The notes below the pieces were generated by a model. It worked only from the letters and a program-made list of their open reading frames with translations, did not search any database and had not been told where the DNA came from. From Humibacillus sp. DSM 29435 (GTDB lineage: Bacteria; Actinomycetota; Actinomycetes; Actinomycetales; Dermatophilaceae), in contig NZ_MAST01000004.1 in assembly GCF_001758225.1 (NCBI RefSeq), positions 1 through 64,000 on the forward strand: 64,000 nt of DNA, written 5' to 3'. The position numbers and the translations under genes are program-made. Shown in pieces: positions 16,625 through 25,383 of the stretch (the first letter of the stretch is position 1; each line of letters opens with the position of its first letter).

Positions 16625-17515
16625 ATGTGCCGACTCTTCGGCCTCACCGCGGGCGAGGTTCGGGTCAGGGCCACCTTCTGGTTGCTCGACGCGTCAGACA
16701 GCATCGCGATCCAGAGCCACACCAACCCCGACGGCACCGGTCTGGGCACCTTCGACGAGAGCGGACGCCCCCTCGTCGAGAAACAGCCCCTGGCCGCGTG
16801 GCACGACCCCACCTTCGCGGCCGAGGCCCGCAAGCGTGAGAGCACCACGTTCATCGCCCACGTGCGGCACACGTCGGGTTCAGCGGTCACCGCGCCCAAC
16901 ACGCACCCCTTCGAGATGGACGGTCGCCTGTTCGCGCACAACGGCGTCGTCGAGGGCCTCGGCGCCTTAGAGGAGCACCTCGGCGACGACCTCGACCGCG
17001 TCACGGGTGATACCGACTCCGAGCGGGTCTTCGCGCTGATCACGCGAGAGATCGCCCGAGTCGGCGACGTCGCCGGGGGAGTGACGACCGCACTGCGCTG
17101 GGTGGCCGGCGAGCTGCCCGTCTACGCCGTCAACCTCGTGCTCACGACCGCCACCGACCTGTGGGCGCTGCGCTACCCCGAGACCCACGACCTGTTGCTG
17201 CTCGAGAGGCGCCAGGGCGCGGGGGCTCTCGACCACCGCAGCCGGGCCGGCACCCGGGTGCGCTCGGGCGAGCTGGGCGACCATCCGAGCGTCGTCATCG
17301 CGAGCGAGCGGCTCGACGACGACGACCGCTGGCGCTCGCTGGACCCCGGGGTGCTCGTGCATGTCGGGCCCGACCTACGGGTGCGCGAGCACGAGATTCT
17401 CACCGGGTCCCCTCGCCACCAGCTGACTGTCGCCGACCTCACTGGAGTGGCCGCCGCCTCGCAGTCGCGTCACACGGCGTGGCCCCTCGATCGCGGGAAG
17501 ACCCACGGGCAGTAG
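16625..17515 (+). CDS. Class II glutamine amidotransferase (YafJ/GATase_4)
   Basis: 296 residues starting MCRLFGLTAG: after removal of Met, the Cys becomes the N-terminal nucleophile of an Ntn-hydrolase. FIAHVRHTSGS (about residue 80) and PFEMDGRLFAHNGVVEG carry the Arg and Asn-Gly that bind glutamine in this class. The rest follows the YafJ pattern (GDTDSERVFALI, LVLTTATDLWALR). It lacks a synthetase domain, so it would hydrolyse glutamine or a gamma-glutamyl compound, or feed ammonia to a separate partner. No partner is adjacent. The chosen start is fixed by the catalytic Cys. Confidence 0.9.
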   Translation: MCRLFGLTAGEVRVRATFWLLDASDSIAIQSHTNPDGTGLGTFDESGRPLVEKQPLAAWHDPTFAAEARKRESTTFIAHVRHTSGSAVTAPNTHPFEMDGRLFAHNGVVEGLGALEEHLGDDLDRVTGDTDSERVFALITREIARVGDVAGGVTTALRWVAGELPVYAVNLVLTTATDLWALRYPETHDLLLLERRQGAGALDHRSRAGTRVRSGELGDHPSVVIASERLDDDDRWRSLDPGVLVHVGPDLRVREHEILTGSPRHQLTVADLTGVAAASQSRHTAWPLDRGKTHGQ

Positions 17516-17585
17516 GGATGCCGTTGAGTGCTGGACACACCGCAGGCGCGGTGACGTCCTGTGTTCGTTCCCGACGCCGACGGGC

Positions 17586-19064
17586 TCAGCCGCCCAGGCC
17601 GAAGATCGTGCGGTGCCACGGCTTGTGGGCGGCCGCAGTGCGGTCGAACATCACGTGCTTGACCGTCGTGTACTCCTCGAACGAGTAGGTCGACATGTCC
17701 TTGCCGAAGCCCGACTGCTTCATACCGCCGTGCGGCATCTCGCTGATGATCGGGATGTGGTCGTTGACCCACACGCAGCCCGAACGGATCTCGGCGGTGG
17801 CCCGCATGGCCCGGTAGACATCGCGGGTCCAGGCCGAGGCGGCGAGGCCGTAGGGGGTGTCGTTGGCCAGGTCGAGGGCCTCGTCGTCGTTGTCGAAGGG
17901 GGTCACGGTGAGCACCGGCCCGAAGACCTCGTCGGTGAACACCTCGTGCCCTCGCTGCACACCCGTGATGAGGGTGGGTTCGTAGTACGAACCCGCCTCC
18001 AACGCGCCGCCGGGTGAGCGTCCACCAGTCACCACGGTGGCGTAGCCGCGGGCCCGTTCGACCATGCCCGCCACGCGCTCGCGGTGGGCCATCGAGATCA
18101 GGGGCCCGAGGTCGGTCTCGGGGTCGTCGGTCGGCCCGAGGCGCACTGCGGCATACAGCTCGGCCACTCCCGCGACGAAGGCGTCGTGCAGGGAACAGTG
18201 CACGATGGCCCGGGTGGCGGCGGTGCAGTCCTGGCCGGAGTTGATGAGGCTGCCGGCGACGGCCCCGTGGATCGCGGCCTCGAGGTCGGCGTCGTCGAAC
18301 ACGACGAAGGGAGCCTTGCCGCCGAGCTCGAGGTGTACCCGTTTGGCGTTGGTGGCGGCTGCCTCGAGCACCGTGCGCCCGACCGGCGTGGAGCCCGTAA
18401 ACGAGACCATGGCGACGTCGGGATGCCGCAGCAGCGGCGCCCCCGCGTCGAGGCCTGTGCCGACGACGATGTTGACCACGCCGTCGGGCATGCCAGCGGC
18501 GGTGGCGGCCTCGGCGAACCTGATGCTGGTGAGCGGGGTGTTCTCGGCCGGCTTGAGCACGATGGTGTTGCCGGCGGCGACGGCCGGAAGGATCTTCCAG
18601 GCCGCCATCTGCAGCGGGTAGTTCCACGGCGCGATCGAGCCGACGACGCCGATCGGTTCACGCCGGATCATCGAGGTGTGGTCGGCCGAGTACTCGGCCG
18701 CGGCCTTGCCCTCGAGGTTGCGCGCGGCCCCCGCGAAGAACGAGACGTTGTCGATCGTGCCGGGCACGTCGAACTCGCGGGCGAGGCGGATCGGCTTGCC
18801 GGCCTGGCGGCTCTCGAGCTGGGCCAGGTCTTCGGCCTGCCCCTGGAGGATGCCGGCCCACCGGGTGAGAGCTGCCGACCGCTCGGCCGGCGTGGCTCGG
18901 GACCACTGCGGAAAGGCCCGCTTCGCCGCCGCCACCGCGCGGTCGACGTCAGCGGCATCCGCCAGCGTGATGTCGCTGACGTGCTGCCCGTTCGACGGGT
19001 CGGTCACCGCTGCGGTGCGGCCGGAGACGGAGGGGACGACGGCACCATCGATGAACTGGCTCAC
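17586..19064 (-). CDS. Aldehyde dehydrogenase, gamma-aminobutyraldehyde type
   Basis: 492 residues from the GTG at 19064 (VSQFIDGAVVPSVSG). NAD-binding: GSIAPWNYPLQMAAWKILP and FTGSTPVGRTVLEAA; catalytic Glu in HLELGGKAPFVVF; catalytic Cys in NSGQDCTAATRAIVH. The GQDCTAATR context and DHIPIISEMPHGGMKQSGFG ending resemble PatD-type 4-aminobutanal dehydrogenases of putrescine breakdown, which oxidise the aldehyde to GABA. No putrescine transaminase or oxidase is adjacent, so the exact substrate is inferred only from motif similarity. Divergent from the BtuF-like gene with an 82-base gap. Confidence 0.9.
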   Translation of the reverse strand: MSQFIDGAVVPSVSGRTAAVTDPSNGQHVSDITLADAADVDRAVAAAKRAFPQWSRATPAERSAALTRWAGILQGQAEDLAQLESRQAGKPIRLAREFDVPGTIDNVSFFAGAARNLEGKAAAEYSADHTSMIRREPIGVVGSIAPWNYPLQMAAWKILPAVAAGNTIVLKPAENTPLTSIRFAEAATAAGMPDGVVNIVVGTGLDAGAPLLRHPDVAMVSFTGSTPVGRTVLEAAATNAKRVHLELGGKAPFVVFDDADLEAAIHGAVAGSLINSGQDCTAATRAIVHCSLHDAFVAGVAELYAAVRLGPTDDPETDLGPLISMAHRERVAGMVERARGYATVVTGGRSPGGALEAGSYYEPTLITGVQRGHEVFTDEVFGPVLTVTPFDNDDEALDLANDTPYGLAASAWTRDVYRAMRATAEIRSGCVWVNDHIPIISEMPHGGMKQSGFGKDMSTYSFEEYTTVKHVMFDRTAAAHKPWHRTIFGLGG

Positions 19065-19146
19065 GGGGTCTCTTTCGGTTTCGAAGGGGTGGACCCAGTA
19101 TGTGGCGTGGCCGCGTCGCCGACGAGTGCGGGCTACGGTCGGTGTC

Positions 19147-19998
19147 ATGCGGATCGTGTCGTTGCTGCCGTCGACCACCGAGATCCTGTTCGGCATCGGT
19201 GCCGGGGACGATGTCGTCGGGGTGACCTTCGAGTGTGACCACCCGGCCGAGGCTCGGTCGCGCCGGGTCGTGTCGACCTCCACGATGCCCGCTGGTCTCA
19301 CTCCTGCACAGATCGACGAGTTCGTGCGGGCGGCCATGGCGCGCGGCAAGGACCTCTACCGGCTCGACGCCGGTGCTCTCTCGGCTCTCGAGCCCGACCT
19401 CGTCGTGACGCAGGACCTGTGCGCGGTGTGTGCCGTCGACGTCTCTGTCGTCGACGATGCTCTCGCGTACCTCGGCTGTCGCGCCGAGGTGCTCACCGTC
19501 GACCCACACACCCTGACCGAGGTGTTCGACTCGGTTCGACTGTTGGGCAAGGCGACTGGACGCCAAGAGGTGGCCAACGACGTGGCCACGTCGTTGGAGG
19601 CTCGCGTCGAAGCCGTCCGTGCCCGGGTGACGGGCCGGCGCAGGCCGCGGGTCATGCTGCTCGAGTGGACCGACCCACCCTTCGCGCCGGGCCACTGGGT
19701 GCCGGAGATGGTCGAGGCGGCGGGCGGCGAGCCGGTACTCGGGGCGGCGGGGGCGAAGTCGGTGCGCACCACCTGGGACGCGATCCGAGCCAGTCGACCC
19801 GAGGTCTACGTCGTGGCTCCGTGCGGCTTCGGCCGTGACGCGGCGCAAGAGCTGGCCGATGACCTGGTGGCGAACGGTCACCTGCCAGAGGGAGCTGCGG
19901 TGCTGGCGGTCGACGCCGACGCGTCCTGGGTGCGGCCGGGCCTGCGGCTGGTCGACGGCATCGAGGAGCTGGCCGCATTCCTGCACCCTGATCCGTGA
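19147..19998 (+). CDS. BtuF/HmuT-like cobalamin or metal-chelate binding protein
   Basis: 283 residues from ATG at 19147, beginning MRIVSLLPSTTEILFGIGAG as in BtuF-like periplasmic-binding proteins, with LEPDLVVTQDLCAVCAV and the closing VRPGLRLVDGIEELAAFL. There is no signal peptide or lipobox; the protein starts directly with the first beta strand, so it is a cytoplasmic variant and not the receptor of an ABC importer. No permease or ATPase lies nearby. The CAVC Cys pair is typical of this soluble subgroup. Function unproven; B12 or another tetrapyrrole is the likely ligand. Confidence 0.85.
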   Translation: MRIVSLLPSTTEILFGIGAGDDVVGVTFECDHPAEARSRRVVSTSTMPAGLTPAQIDEFVRAAMARGKDLYRLDAGALSALEPDLVVTQDLCAVCAVDVSVVDDALAYLGCRAEVLTVDPHTLTEVFDSVRLLGKATGRQEVANDVATSLEARVEAVRARVTGRRRPRVMLLEWTDPPFAPGHWVPEMVEAAGGEPVLGAAGAKSVRTTWDAIRASRPEVYVVAPCGFGRDAAQELADDLVANGHLPEGAAVLAVDADASWVRPGLRLVDGIEELAAFLHPDP

Positions 19999-20054
19999 CT
20001 CGGTGAGCTCAACCGGCAGCGCTTGAGACTTCTCGGTCTTGACGATCAGCAATC

Positions 20055-20069
20055 TGACAGTCACTATCA
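20055..20069. promoter_or_regulatory. Candidate TetR operator before MFS gene
   Basis: TGACAGT-C-ACTATCA is a 15-bp near-perfect palindrome (one mismatch) 5 bases before the chosen MFS start. TetR-family regulators bind palindromes of this length, and a TetR gene ends the same operon, so autoregulation is likely. No promoter could be placed with certainty. Confidence 0.5.
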
Positions 20070-20074
20070 AAAGC

Positions 20075-21679
20075 ATGCGAGCATCAAACACAACCAAGTT
20101 TCACTTGACTGAAGATGCGCGACGGTGGGCCGCGCTGGCGGCAACCGCCCTCACCGTTCTCGTGATCGGGCTCGACACGACGATCCTCAATGTCGCCCTC
20201 CCCGACATCGCTGTCGACCTGGGCGCCTCGAACGCGCAGCTGCAATGGTTCGCCGACAGCTATCTGCTCGTGCTCGGCGCGCTCCTGCTCCCGGCCGGGA
20301 TGCTGGGCGACCGGTACGGGCGTAAGCGGTTCACCGTCGGAGGGTTGGTCGTCTTCGGCGCCGGCTCACTGTGGTGCGCGCTGGCCACCAGCGCGTCCGG
20401 CCTCATCGGCGCGCGCACCCTGCTGGGCGTCGGGGCGGCAGTGCTCATCCCCCTGGCCATGTCATCGGTCGTCGTGCTCTTCGAGGCGCACGAGCGAACG
20501 CGGGCCATCGGGGTGATCGGAGCATCCACCATGCTCGGTCTGCCCCTTGGCCCGATCCTGGCCGGCGTGCTGCTGCAGCACTACTGGTGGGGAGCGGTGT
20601 TCCTCGTCAACCTGCCGGTCATCGCCGTCGCTCTCGTCGCCGTCGCGACTCTGCTGCCCGAGTCGACCGGTGACCGTGGCCGCCGACTCGACCTGGTCGG
20701 CATCCTGCTCTCGTCGGGGGCTCTGGCGGCGGCGACGTTCGGGGTGATCGAGGGGCCGGAGCGGGGCTGGAGCGACACGCTGGTGCTCGCCGGCCTCATC
20801 GGCGGGGGGGCCCTCGGTGGCGGCTTCGTGCGGTGGCAGCAGTGCGACCGGGGGCTCGAACCCGTGGTCGACCCAGCGCTGTGGGGGGAACCTGCGTTCC
20901 GCTGGGGCGGCGTGACGGCCGCGACCGCGAGCCTGGCCTTCTTCGGAGCGATGTTCGTGGTGCCGCAGTACCTGCGCGGCGTGCTCGGCGCCGATGCCCT
21001 GGGCACGGGGCTGCGCTCGATCCCGATGGTCGTCGGGCTGCTCGTCGGGTTGCGCACCACGATGGCGCTGCTGCCCCGGTTCGGCTCCCGAACCCTGGGC
21101 GCGGCCGGGTTCGCGATCGGCGCGGCCGCCTTCGTGCTCGGCTCGAGGGTCACCGTCGAGAGTGGCTACCTGGTGACCGGCATCTGGACCTTCGCCGTCG
21201 GCTCCGGGGTCGGGGCGGCGCTCTTCTGCGGGCAGAACTGCGCCCTCGGCGCTCTGCCGCGGGCCCGGGCGGCCACCGGTTCAGCCCTGATCCAGGCCCT
21301 GCGTCAGGTGGGCAGCGTGCTCGGCATCGCGGTGCTGGGAGCACTGCTCAACGCCGTGTACCGGTCGGGTCTGCCCGTGGGCGGCACGGGTGGCCTGTCG
21401 GCCGGCCAGGTGGCCGCCCTCGGGCAGAACGTCACTTCCGGGGTTGCGGGGGCGGCCCGCTCGGGATCGGCCGCCCTTGAGCGTGCCGTGCAGTCGGCGT
21501 TCGTCGGCGGCCTGTCGGCCACCCTGTGGGTCAGCGCCGCCGTGTGCCTCGCCGGCGCGTGCCTCGTGTGGGTCGCCCTGCCCGACGACAGGGTGACCAG
21601 CCGCGGCGAGGCGGCGGTTCCGGCCCAGCCGGCGCAGGAGGCACAATCGTCACATGCCCTCGACGCCGCTGCGGACTGA
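20075..21679 (+). CDS. MFS drug:H+ antiporter, DHA2 (14-TM) family
   Basis: 534 residues from ATG at 20075; a TTG at 20039 would add 12 residues but would sit across the palindrome. Motif C and motif A of multidrug antiporters are present: LDTTILNVALPDIAVDLGAS in span 1, PAGMLGDRYGRKRFTVGGL between spans 2 and 3, and GASTMLGLPLGPILAGVLLQ in span 5. About 14 spans in all. The family extrudes lipophilic drugs or antibiotics. The last 26 bases overlap the start of the TetR gene, so regulator and pump are co-expressed. The first 60 bases are AT-richer than the rest. Confidence 0.92.
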   Translation: MRASNTTKFHLTEDARRWAALAATALTVLVIGLDTTILNVALPDIAVDLGASNAQLQWFADSYLLVLGALLLPAGMLGDRYGRKRFTVGGLVVFGAGSLWCALATSASGLIGARTLLGVGAAVLIPLAMSSVVVLFEAHERTRAIGVIGASTMLGLPLGPILAGVLLQHYWWGAVFLVNLPVIAVALVAVATLLPESTGDRGRRLDLVGILLSSGALAAATFGVIEGPERGWSDTLVLAGLIGGGALGGGFVRWQQCDRGLEPVVDPALWGEPAFRWGGVTAATASLAFFGAMFVVPQYLRGVLGADALGTGLRSIPMVVGLLVGLRTTMALLPRFGSRTLGAAGFAIGAAAFVLGSRVTVESGYLVTGIWTFAVGSGVGAALFCGQNCALGALPRARAATGSALIQALRQVGSVLGIAVLGALLNAVYRSGLPVGGTGGLSAGQVAALGQNVTSGVAGAARSGSAALERAVQSAFVGGLSATLWVSAAVCLAGACLVWVALPDDRVTSRGEAAVPAQPAQEAQSSHALDAAAD

Positions 21680-22292
21680 TCCCCCCGCTCCGGGTGACCT
21701 GGCCGTGCCGGGGCTTCGCGAGCGGAAGAAGGCGAAGACGAGAGCCAGCCTCCGGGCTCACGCCCTGCGCCTCTTCCAGGAGCAGGGCTACGCCGAGACC
21801 ACGGTCGAGCAGATCGCTGCCGCCGCCGAGGTCTCGCCGAGCACGTTCTTTCGCTACTTCGCGACCAAGGACGAGACGGTGCTCGACGATCTGGTCGACG
21901 CCGACACCTTTCGGATCATGATCGCCGCCCCGGCCGAGCTCAGCCCCATCGAGGCGTTGCAGTACGCCGTGAACCGCACCTTCCAGCAGCTGACCGACGA
22001 CGAGCTCGAGATGGAGCTGACGCGCAACCGCCTCATCCAGTCGGTTCCCGAGCTGCGCAAGGGGGTGCTGGCCGAGATCACTCGGCCCATCGGGCTGCTC
22101 AGCGAGGCCATCGCCATCCGGCTCGGGCGACCGGCCGACGACCCCGACATCCGGCTCTACGCCGGCGCCGCCGTGGGCGCCCTGATGACCCTCATGGCAG
22201 GCGCCCCGACCGACCGTCCGAGAGAGACACTGGCCTCTCTCGGCGAGCTGATCGGCCGCCTCGACCGGGTGCTCCATCTGCCCCCGGGCTGA
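21654..22292 (+). CDS. TetR-family transcriptional regulator
   Basis: 212 residues from ATG at 21654. The N-terminal DNA-binding domain is clear: RERKKAKTRASLRAHALRLF, then QGYAETTVEQIAAAAEVSPS and TFFRYFATKDETVLDDLVDA, the classic TetR helix-turn-helix. The C-terminal domain includes MftR-like acyl-binding helix patterns but no ligand can be named. It overlaps the MFS gene by 26 bases and presumably represses it through the palindrome at 20055-20069. Ends just before a cluster of hairpins. Confidence 0.93.
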   Translation: MPSTPLRTDPPAPGDLAVPGLRERKKAKTRASLRAHALRLFQEQGYAETTVEQIAAAAEVSPSTFFRYFATKDETVLDDLVDADTFRIMIAAPAELSPIEALQYAVNRTFQQLTDDELEMELTRNRLIQSVPELRKGVLAEITRPIGLLSEAIAIRLGRPADDPDIRLYAGAAVGALMTLMAGAPTDRPRETLASLGELIGRLDRVLHLPPG

Positions 22293-22340
22293 GCCGGGCT
22301 CAGCGGGGCTCAGCCCGGCTCAGCCGGCCTGAGCCGGGGC
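22287..22340. terminator. Back-to-back GC hairpins between convergent genes
   Basis: Two inverted repeats: GCTGAGC-CGG-GCTCAGC (22288-22304) and GGCTCAG-CCGGC-CTGAGCC (22317-22335), with another GGCTCAGC copy between. They lie between the convergent TetR and AI-2E-family genes, as expected of a two-way terminator. No U-tract follows, which is common in high-GC actinobacteria. Confidence 0.55.
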
Positions 22341-22350
22341 CCGCCGCACG

Positions 22351-23646
22351 TCACGACGAAGAGACCTCATCGGTCGGCTCGGCGTCGACCGGCTTGCCAC
22401 TGCCCGCCTGGTTTCGCTTGTCCTTGCGTGACTTGCGGGAACGCCGGTCACCGTTGTCGCCTTCTTCGCCGCCCTCCTCGTCCTTGGCCTGGAGTGAGGC
22501 CAGCTCGGGCACCAGCTCGTGACGCTGGCTGAAGGTGTTCATGATCGCCAGGGCCACTGCGGCCAGTGGGATGCCGATGAGGGCCCCGATCGGGCCGAAG
22601 AGGGCAGCGCCGGCGATCACCGAACCGAGGGCGATGGCGGGGTGGACGTCCATCGTCTTGCGGCTGACCTTGGGCGTGAAGACGTAGTTCTCGATCTGCT
22701 GGTAGACCGTGGCGAAGAGCACGATCCAGAGTGCGTTGATCGGCTTGCCGATGAGGGCGAACAGGGCCGGGAGTGCCACCCCGATGTAGGTGCCGACGGT
22801 GGGGATGAACTGGCCGACGATGCCTGCGAAGATGCCGAGCGGCAGCCAGAACGGCACGTCGATGAACCAGAAGAACGCGATGTGGAAGACGGCCGAGAGT
22901 GACGCGAGCACCAGTTTCGAGATGACGTACCCGCCGGTCTTCTCGACCGAGATCTCCCACACCGTCATGAAGACGCGCTGGTAGCGCTGCGGCAGCCACG
23001 ACCCGATGGCCTGGCGCAGGCGTGGGCTGTCGGCCGAGAGGTAGAAGGCGAAGACGAGGATGGTGAGGAAGTCGAACAGAAAAGTGACGACGGTTCCGAA
23101 GACGCCCACGATGCCGCCGCCATAGCGCCCGAGCAGCTCCCCGATCTTGTCAGGGGTGACCTCGATGCCCTTCTGGATGGTGGCGAGGTCGAACTTGGTG
23201 TGGAAGGTCTGGTTGATCCAGTCGATGGCCGTGCTGATGGTCTGGGGCAGCTGGTTGCCGAGATCGGAGAGCTGTGAGAGGAACACCGACCCGAACAGCT
23301 CACCGAGGCCCGCGAAGAGCACGAGCAGGCCGAGCATCGTCAGGCCGGTGGCGAGGCCACGCTTGACCCCGTGCCGACTGAGCCAGAGCACGACCGGCTC
23401 CATGGCGATCGAGAGCAGCCAGGCCAGCAGCAGCAGGAACAGGAACGAGCTCGTGGCCCCGAAGACCCAGTTGGCGATCCAGAGCAGCACCACCCCAACG
23501 AGGAGGATGAAGGCGGTTCGTCGGGCATTGGCCGACGTAATCGCGATCCACTGGGGGTGGGTCTGGGTCGCAAGGGCCCGGCTGCCCCGGTTCTGAGGTT
23601 CGCCGGCATGGACGGCGCCCGACGCCTTCTGCTGGTCTTCGGTCAC
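22351..23646 (-). CDS. AI-2E family transporter (PerM/YdiK type)
   Basis: 431 residues. Eight or so hydrophobic segments in the AI-2E_transport layout: an N-terminal pair (TAFILLVGVVLLWIANWVFG, SFLFLLLLAWLLSIAMEPVV), an amphipathic middle region (LSQLSDLGNQLPQTIS... DKIGELLGRYGG) and the conserved C-terminal half with IVGQFIPTVGTYIGVALPAL, YQQIENYVFTPKV and LFGPIGALIGIPLAAVALAI. The name is historical; members include Na+/H+ antiporters as well as putative AI-2 exporters. The C-terminal 60 residues are a charged Lys/Arg/Glu tail. Single gene; substrate unknown. Confidence 0.92.
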   Translation of the reverse strand: MTEDQQKASGAVHAGEPQNRGSRALATQTHPQWIAITSANARRTAFILLVGVVLLWIANWVFGATSSFLFLLLLAWLLSIAMEPVVLWLSRHGVKRGLATGLTMLGLLVLFAGLGELFGSVFLSQLSDLGNQLPQTISTAIDWINQTFHTKFDLATIQKGIEVTPDKIGELLGRYGGGIVGVFGTVVTFLFDFLTILVFAFYLSADSPRLRQAIGSWLPQRYQRVFMTVWEISVEKTGGYVISKLVLASLSAVFHIAFFWFIDVPFWLPLGIFAGIVGQFIPTVGTYIGVALPALFALIGKPINALWIVLFATVYQQIENYVFTPKVSRKTMDVHPAIALGSVIAGAALFGPIGALIGIPLAAVALAIMNTFSQRHELVPELASLQAKDEEGGEEGDNGDRRSRKSRKDKRNQAGSGKPVDAEPTDEVSSS

Positions 23647-23672
23647 GGCTCTGAGCCTAGGGCGTCCTGGCG

Positions 23673-23876
23673 TCAGTTCTCGCGACGCGCGCGGGCCGCC
23701 GCCACCCGTTCAGCCCGCTCGCGCTCAAGGCGGAGCTTGGGGTCGTTGCTCTCCCCGAGCTGGGCCGGGCCGAAGATGGTCAACCCGATCATCCTGAGGC
23801 GGTAGGTGATGCGGTAGCCCAGCGTCAGGCCCGAACTGCCGAATCCTCGTGCCACCGCGAAACCTCCTGGCGTCAT
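23673..23876 (-). CDS. Small conserved-looking hypothetical protein
   Basis: 67 residues from ATG at 23876, behind AGGAGG (a very good ribosome-binding site: CCAGGAGGTTTCGC lies at the 5' end of the frame, so a start a few codons downstream is also possible). Sequence: basic and hydrophobic N-terminus (GLTLGYRITYRLRMIGLTIF) then a charged coiled region (LRLERERAERVAAARARR). Possibly membrane-associated. It lies between the AI-2E transporter and the NAD-binding protein on the same strand. Family not named. Confidence 0.6.
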   Translation of the reverse strand: MTPGGFAVARGFGSSGLTLGYRITYRLRMIGLTIFGPAQLGESNDPKLRLERERAERVAAARARREN

Positions 23877-23907
23877 CGCCCCACTGGCTACGACTCGTGG
23901 TCGCAGA

Positions 23908-24891
23908 CTACCCGGCTGCCCGTCTGGCCCACTCTGGGTCGACCATCGACGGACGCGCGGGATCGCCACCGACCGCAGCTCCGTCGTGGTCGGGGTCGTA
24001 GGCGGGCAGCGATCGCACGAGCGCCTCGCGCAGGGGCAGCAGCACGTGCGAGCCGAGAGCGGCCGAGTCACGCGAGCCGGCCACCATGTCGTGCTGCAGG
24101 CTCGCCATCAGCGACTCGACGGTTGCGGTCGAGACGTCGGTCAGCTGCCCGGCGAGCCAGCCGGTGAGGTCGGCCGGCAACCCCGGCACCGTGACCTGGA
24201 CCCGGGTGAGCCGAGCGACGGCAGCGTACAGCCGGAGCAGCTCGGCGTAGGTGACGCGGTCAGGCCCCGCAATATCGAGATGCCCGACCACGTCGGGTCG
24301 CGAGGTTGCCTCGGCGAGGAAGTGCACGGCATCCGCGATGGCGATCGGCTGCACCACGGTGTCACGCATCCACGTCGGCAGCGCCTGCACGAGCGGGATG
24401 CGGTGCGAGATCTGACGGATGATCTCGAAGCTCGTCGAGGCCGCGCCCACGACCACGGCAGCGCGGAGCGAGAGGCACGAGGCGCTGGCGCCGGCCAGGA
24501 TCCGCTCCACTTCGAGCCGTGACTCGAGGTGCTCGGAGAGCCCCGCCTCGGGAACGTCGGGGATGATGCCGGAGAGGTAGACCACCCGGGCGACGCCGGC
24601 GCGGTCTACGGCTGCTCGCACGTTCTCGGCCGCTTCCCGGTCGGTCTGGCTGAAGTCGGTGTCACTCATGCCGTGGATGAGGTAGACGACGGCGTCGACG
24701 TCGCGCACGGTGGCCACCGCCTGATGGGGGTCGAGCACGTCCATCCGGCGCCATTGCACGTCGTGCGTCCACGGGGTGGCCCGGGGCGACTCGCTCGTGT
24801 GCGTACCGACGACCGCATGCCCGCGCCGGAGCAGCTCGGGCACGAGGCGCGAGCCCACGTAGCCGGTGGCCCCGGTGACGAGCACCTTCAT
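23908..24891 (-). CDS. NAD(P)-binding atypical SDR / NmrA-like protein
   Basis: 327 residues from ATG at 24891. MKVLVTGATGYVGSRLVPEL is a textbook Rossmann nucleotide-binding start (TGATGYVG). VDAVVYLIHGMSDTDF and VARVVYLSGIIPD follow, with no YxxxK catalytic pair in the usual place, as in atypical SDRs. The YwnB/YesF-like architecture (SHRIPLVQALPTWMRDTVVQPI) also occurs in the SDR half of the SDR-TspO fusion at 51891-53315, its clear paralog. Function likely a redox-sensing or small-molecule-binding oxidoreductase; substrate unknown. Has a good AAGGAGG-like site upstream. Confidence 0.85.
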   Translation of the reverse strand: MKVLVTGATGYVGSRLVPELLRRGHAVVGTHTSESPRATPWTHDVQWRRMDVLDPHQAVATVRDVDAVVYLIHGMSDTDFSQTDREAAENVRAAVDRAGVARVVYLSGIIPDVPEAGLSEHLESRLEVERILAGASASCLSLRAAVVVGAASTSFEIIRQISHRIPLVQALPTWMRDTVVQPIAIADAVHFLAEATSRPDVVGHLDIAGPDRVTYAELLRLYAAVARLTRVQVTVPGLPADLTGWLAGQLTDVSTATVESLMASLQHDMVAGSRDSAALGSHVLLPLREALVRSLPAYDPDHDGAAVGGDPARPSMVDPEWARRAAG

Positions 24892-25136
24892 GTGACCTCC
24901 TTGGCGCGAGAGCTGCTATGGGTGAGAGCCGCTACGAGGATTGTGCGCCATACTCGCCGGCGGGGATCGGGCGGTCCCGCATGAGGCAGAAGCGGGCACC
25001 CCGCGTTCGGCTGTGGCCACGGGGTGCCTGAACACGCTCACTTGGCCGTCCAGTTGCGAACCGGGCAGTCGAGCGTGCGGTGGTGCGTCAGTCGGAGCGA
25101 CCCGGGTCAGCTGCGCTGCCTCCGCCTTCGAACGCT
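24892..25136. other. Non-coding stretch before 9-bp repeat array
   Basis: The plus-strand frames that run through this region (for example from 24941 and 25024) have no family resemblance or ribosome-binding sites. The area should contain the promoter of the minus-strand NAD-binding gene. I see no RNA gene here. Confidence 0.4.
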
Positions 25137-25226
25137 GACCACGACGACCACGACGACCACGACGACCACGACGACCACGACGACCACGACGACCACGACG
25201 ACCACGACGACCACGACGACCACGAC
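25137..25226. repeat. Ten perfect copies of a 9-bp unit, GACCACGAC
   Basis: Exactly ten head-to-tail copies of GACCACGAC. In the three plus frames it would encode poly-Thr, poly-(His-Asp-Asp) or similar; on the minus strand poly-(Trp-Ser-Ser). None of these joins a recognisable protein. A short frame beginning ATGGTGGTGGCG at 25228 would give a 44-residue peptide with one hydrophobic segment; that is weakly supported. A slipped-strand array of this kind can change length quickly. Confidence 0.95.
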
Positions 25227-25383
25227 GATGGTGGTGGCGATCGCCGTGGGCGTGCTCGTCGGCCTCGCGTTCTCGCGTGCCGGCCGAGCCGTCGCATCAC
25301 GTCAGGCGGATCCTCCGGCAGCCACCGACGACACCTGTCGCTCCGTGGCGAGAACCGGCTGACAACCGTTGCCCCGTGCGGGG

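Noticed and set aside
18084-19238. Long plus-strand frame opposite the aldehyde dehydrogenase
   Set aside because: Opposite a full-length ALDH with all catalytic residues; the frame is Gly/Arg/Val-rich and has no domain.
25137-25226. CRISPR-like array
   Set aside because: The units are contiguous 9-mers with no spacers and no cas genes nearby; it is a simple tandem repeat.
25228-25362. 44-codon frame beginning after the 9-bp repeats
   Set aside because: No ribosome-binding site, one hydrophobic stretch only, and no similarity known; noted in the repeat entry but not listed as a gene.
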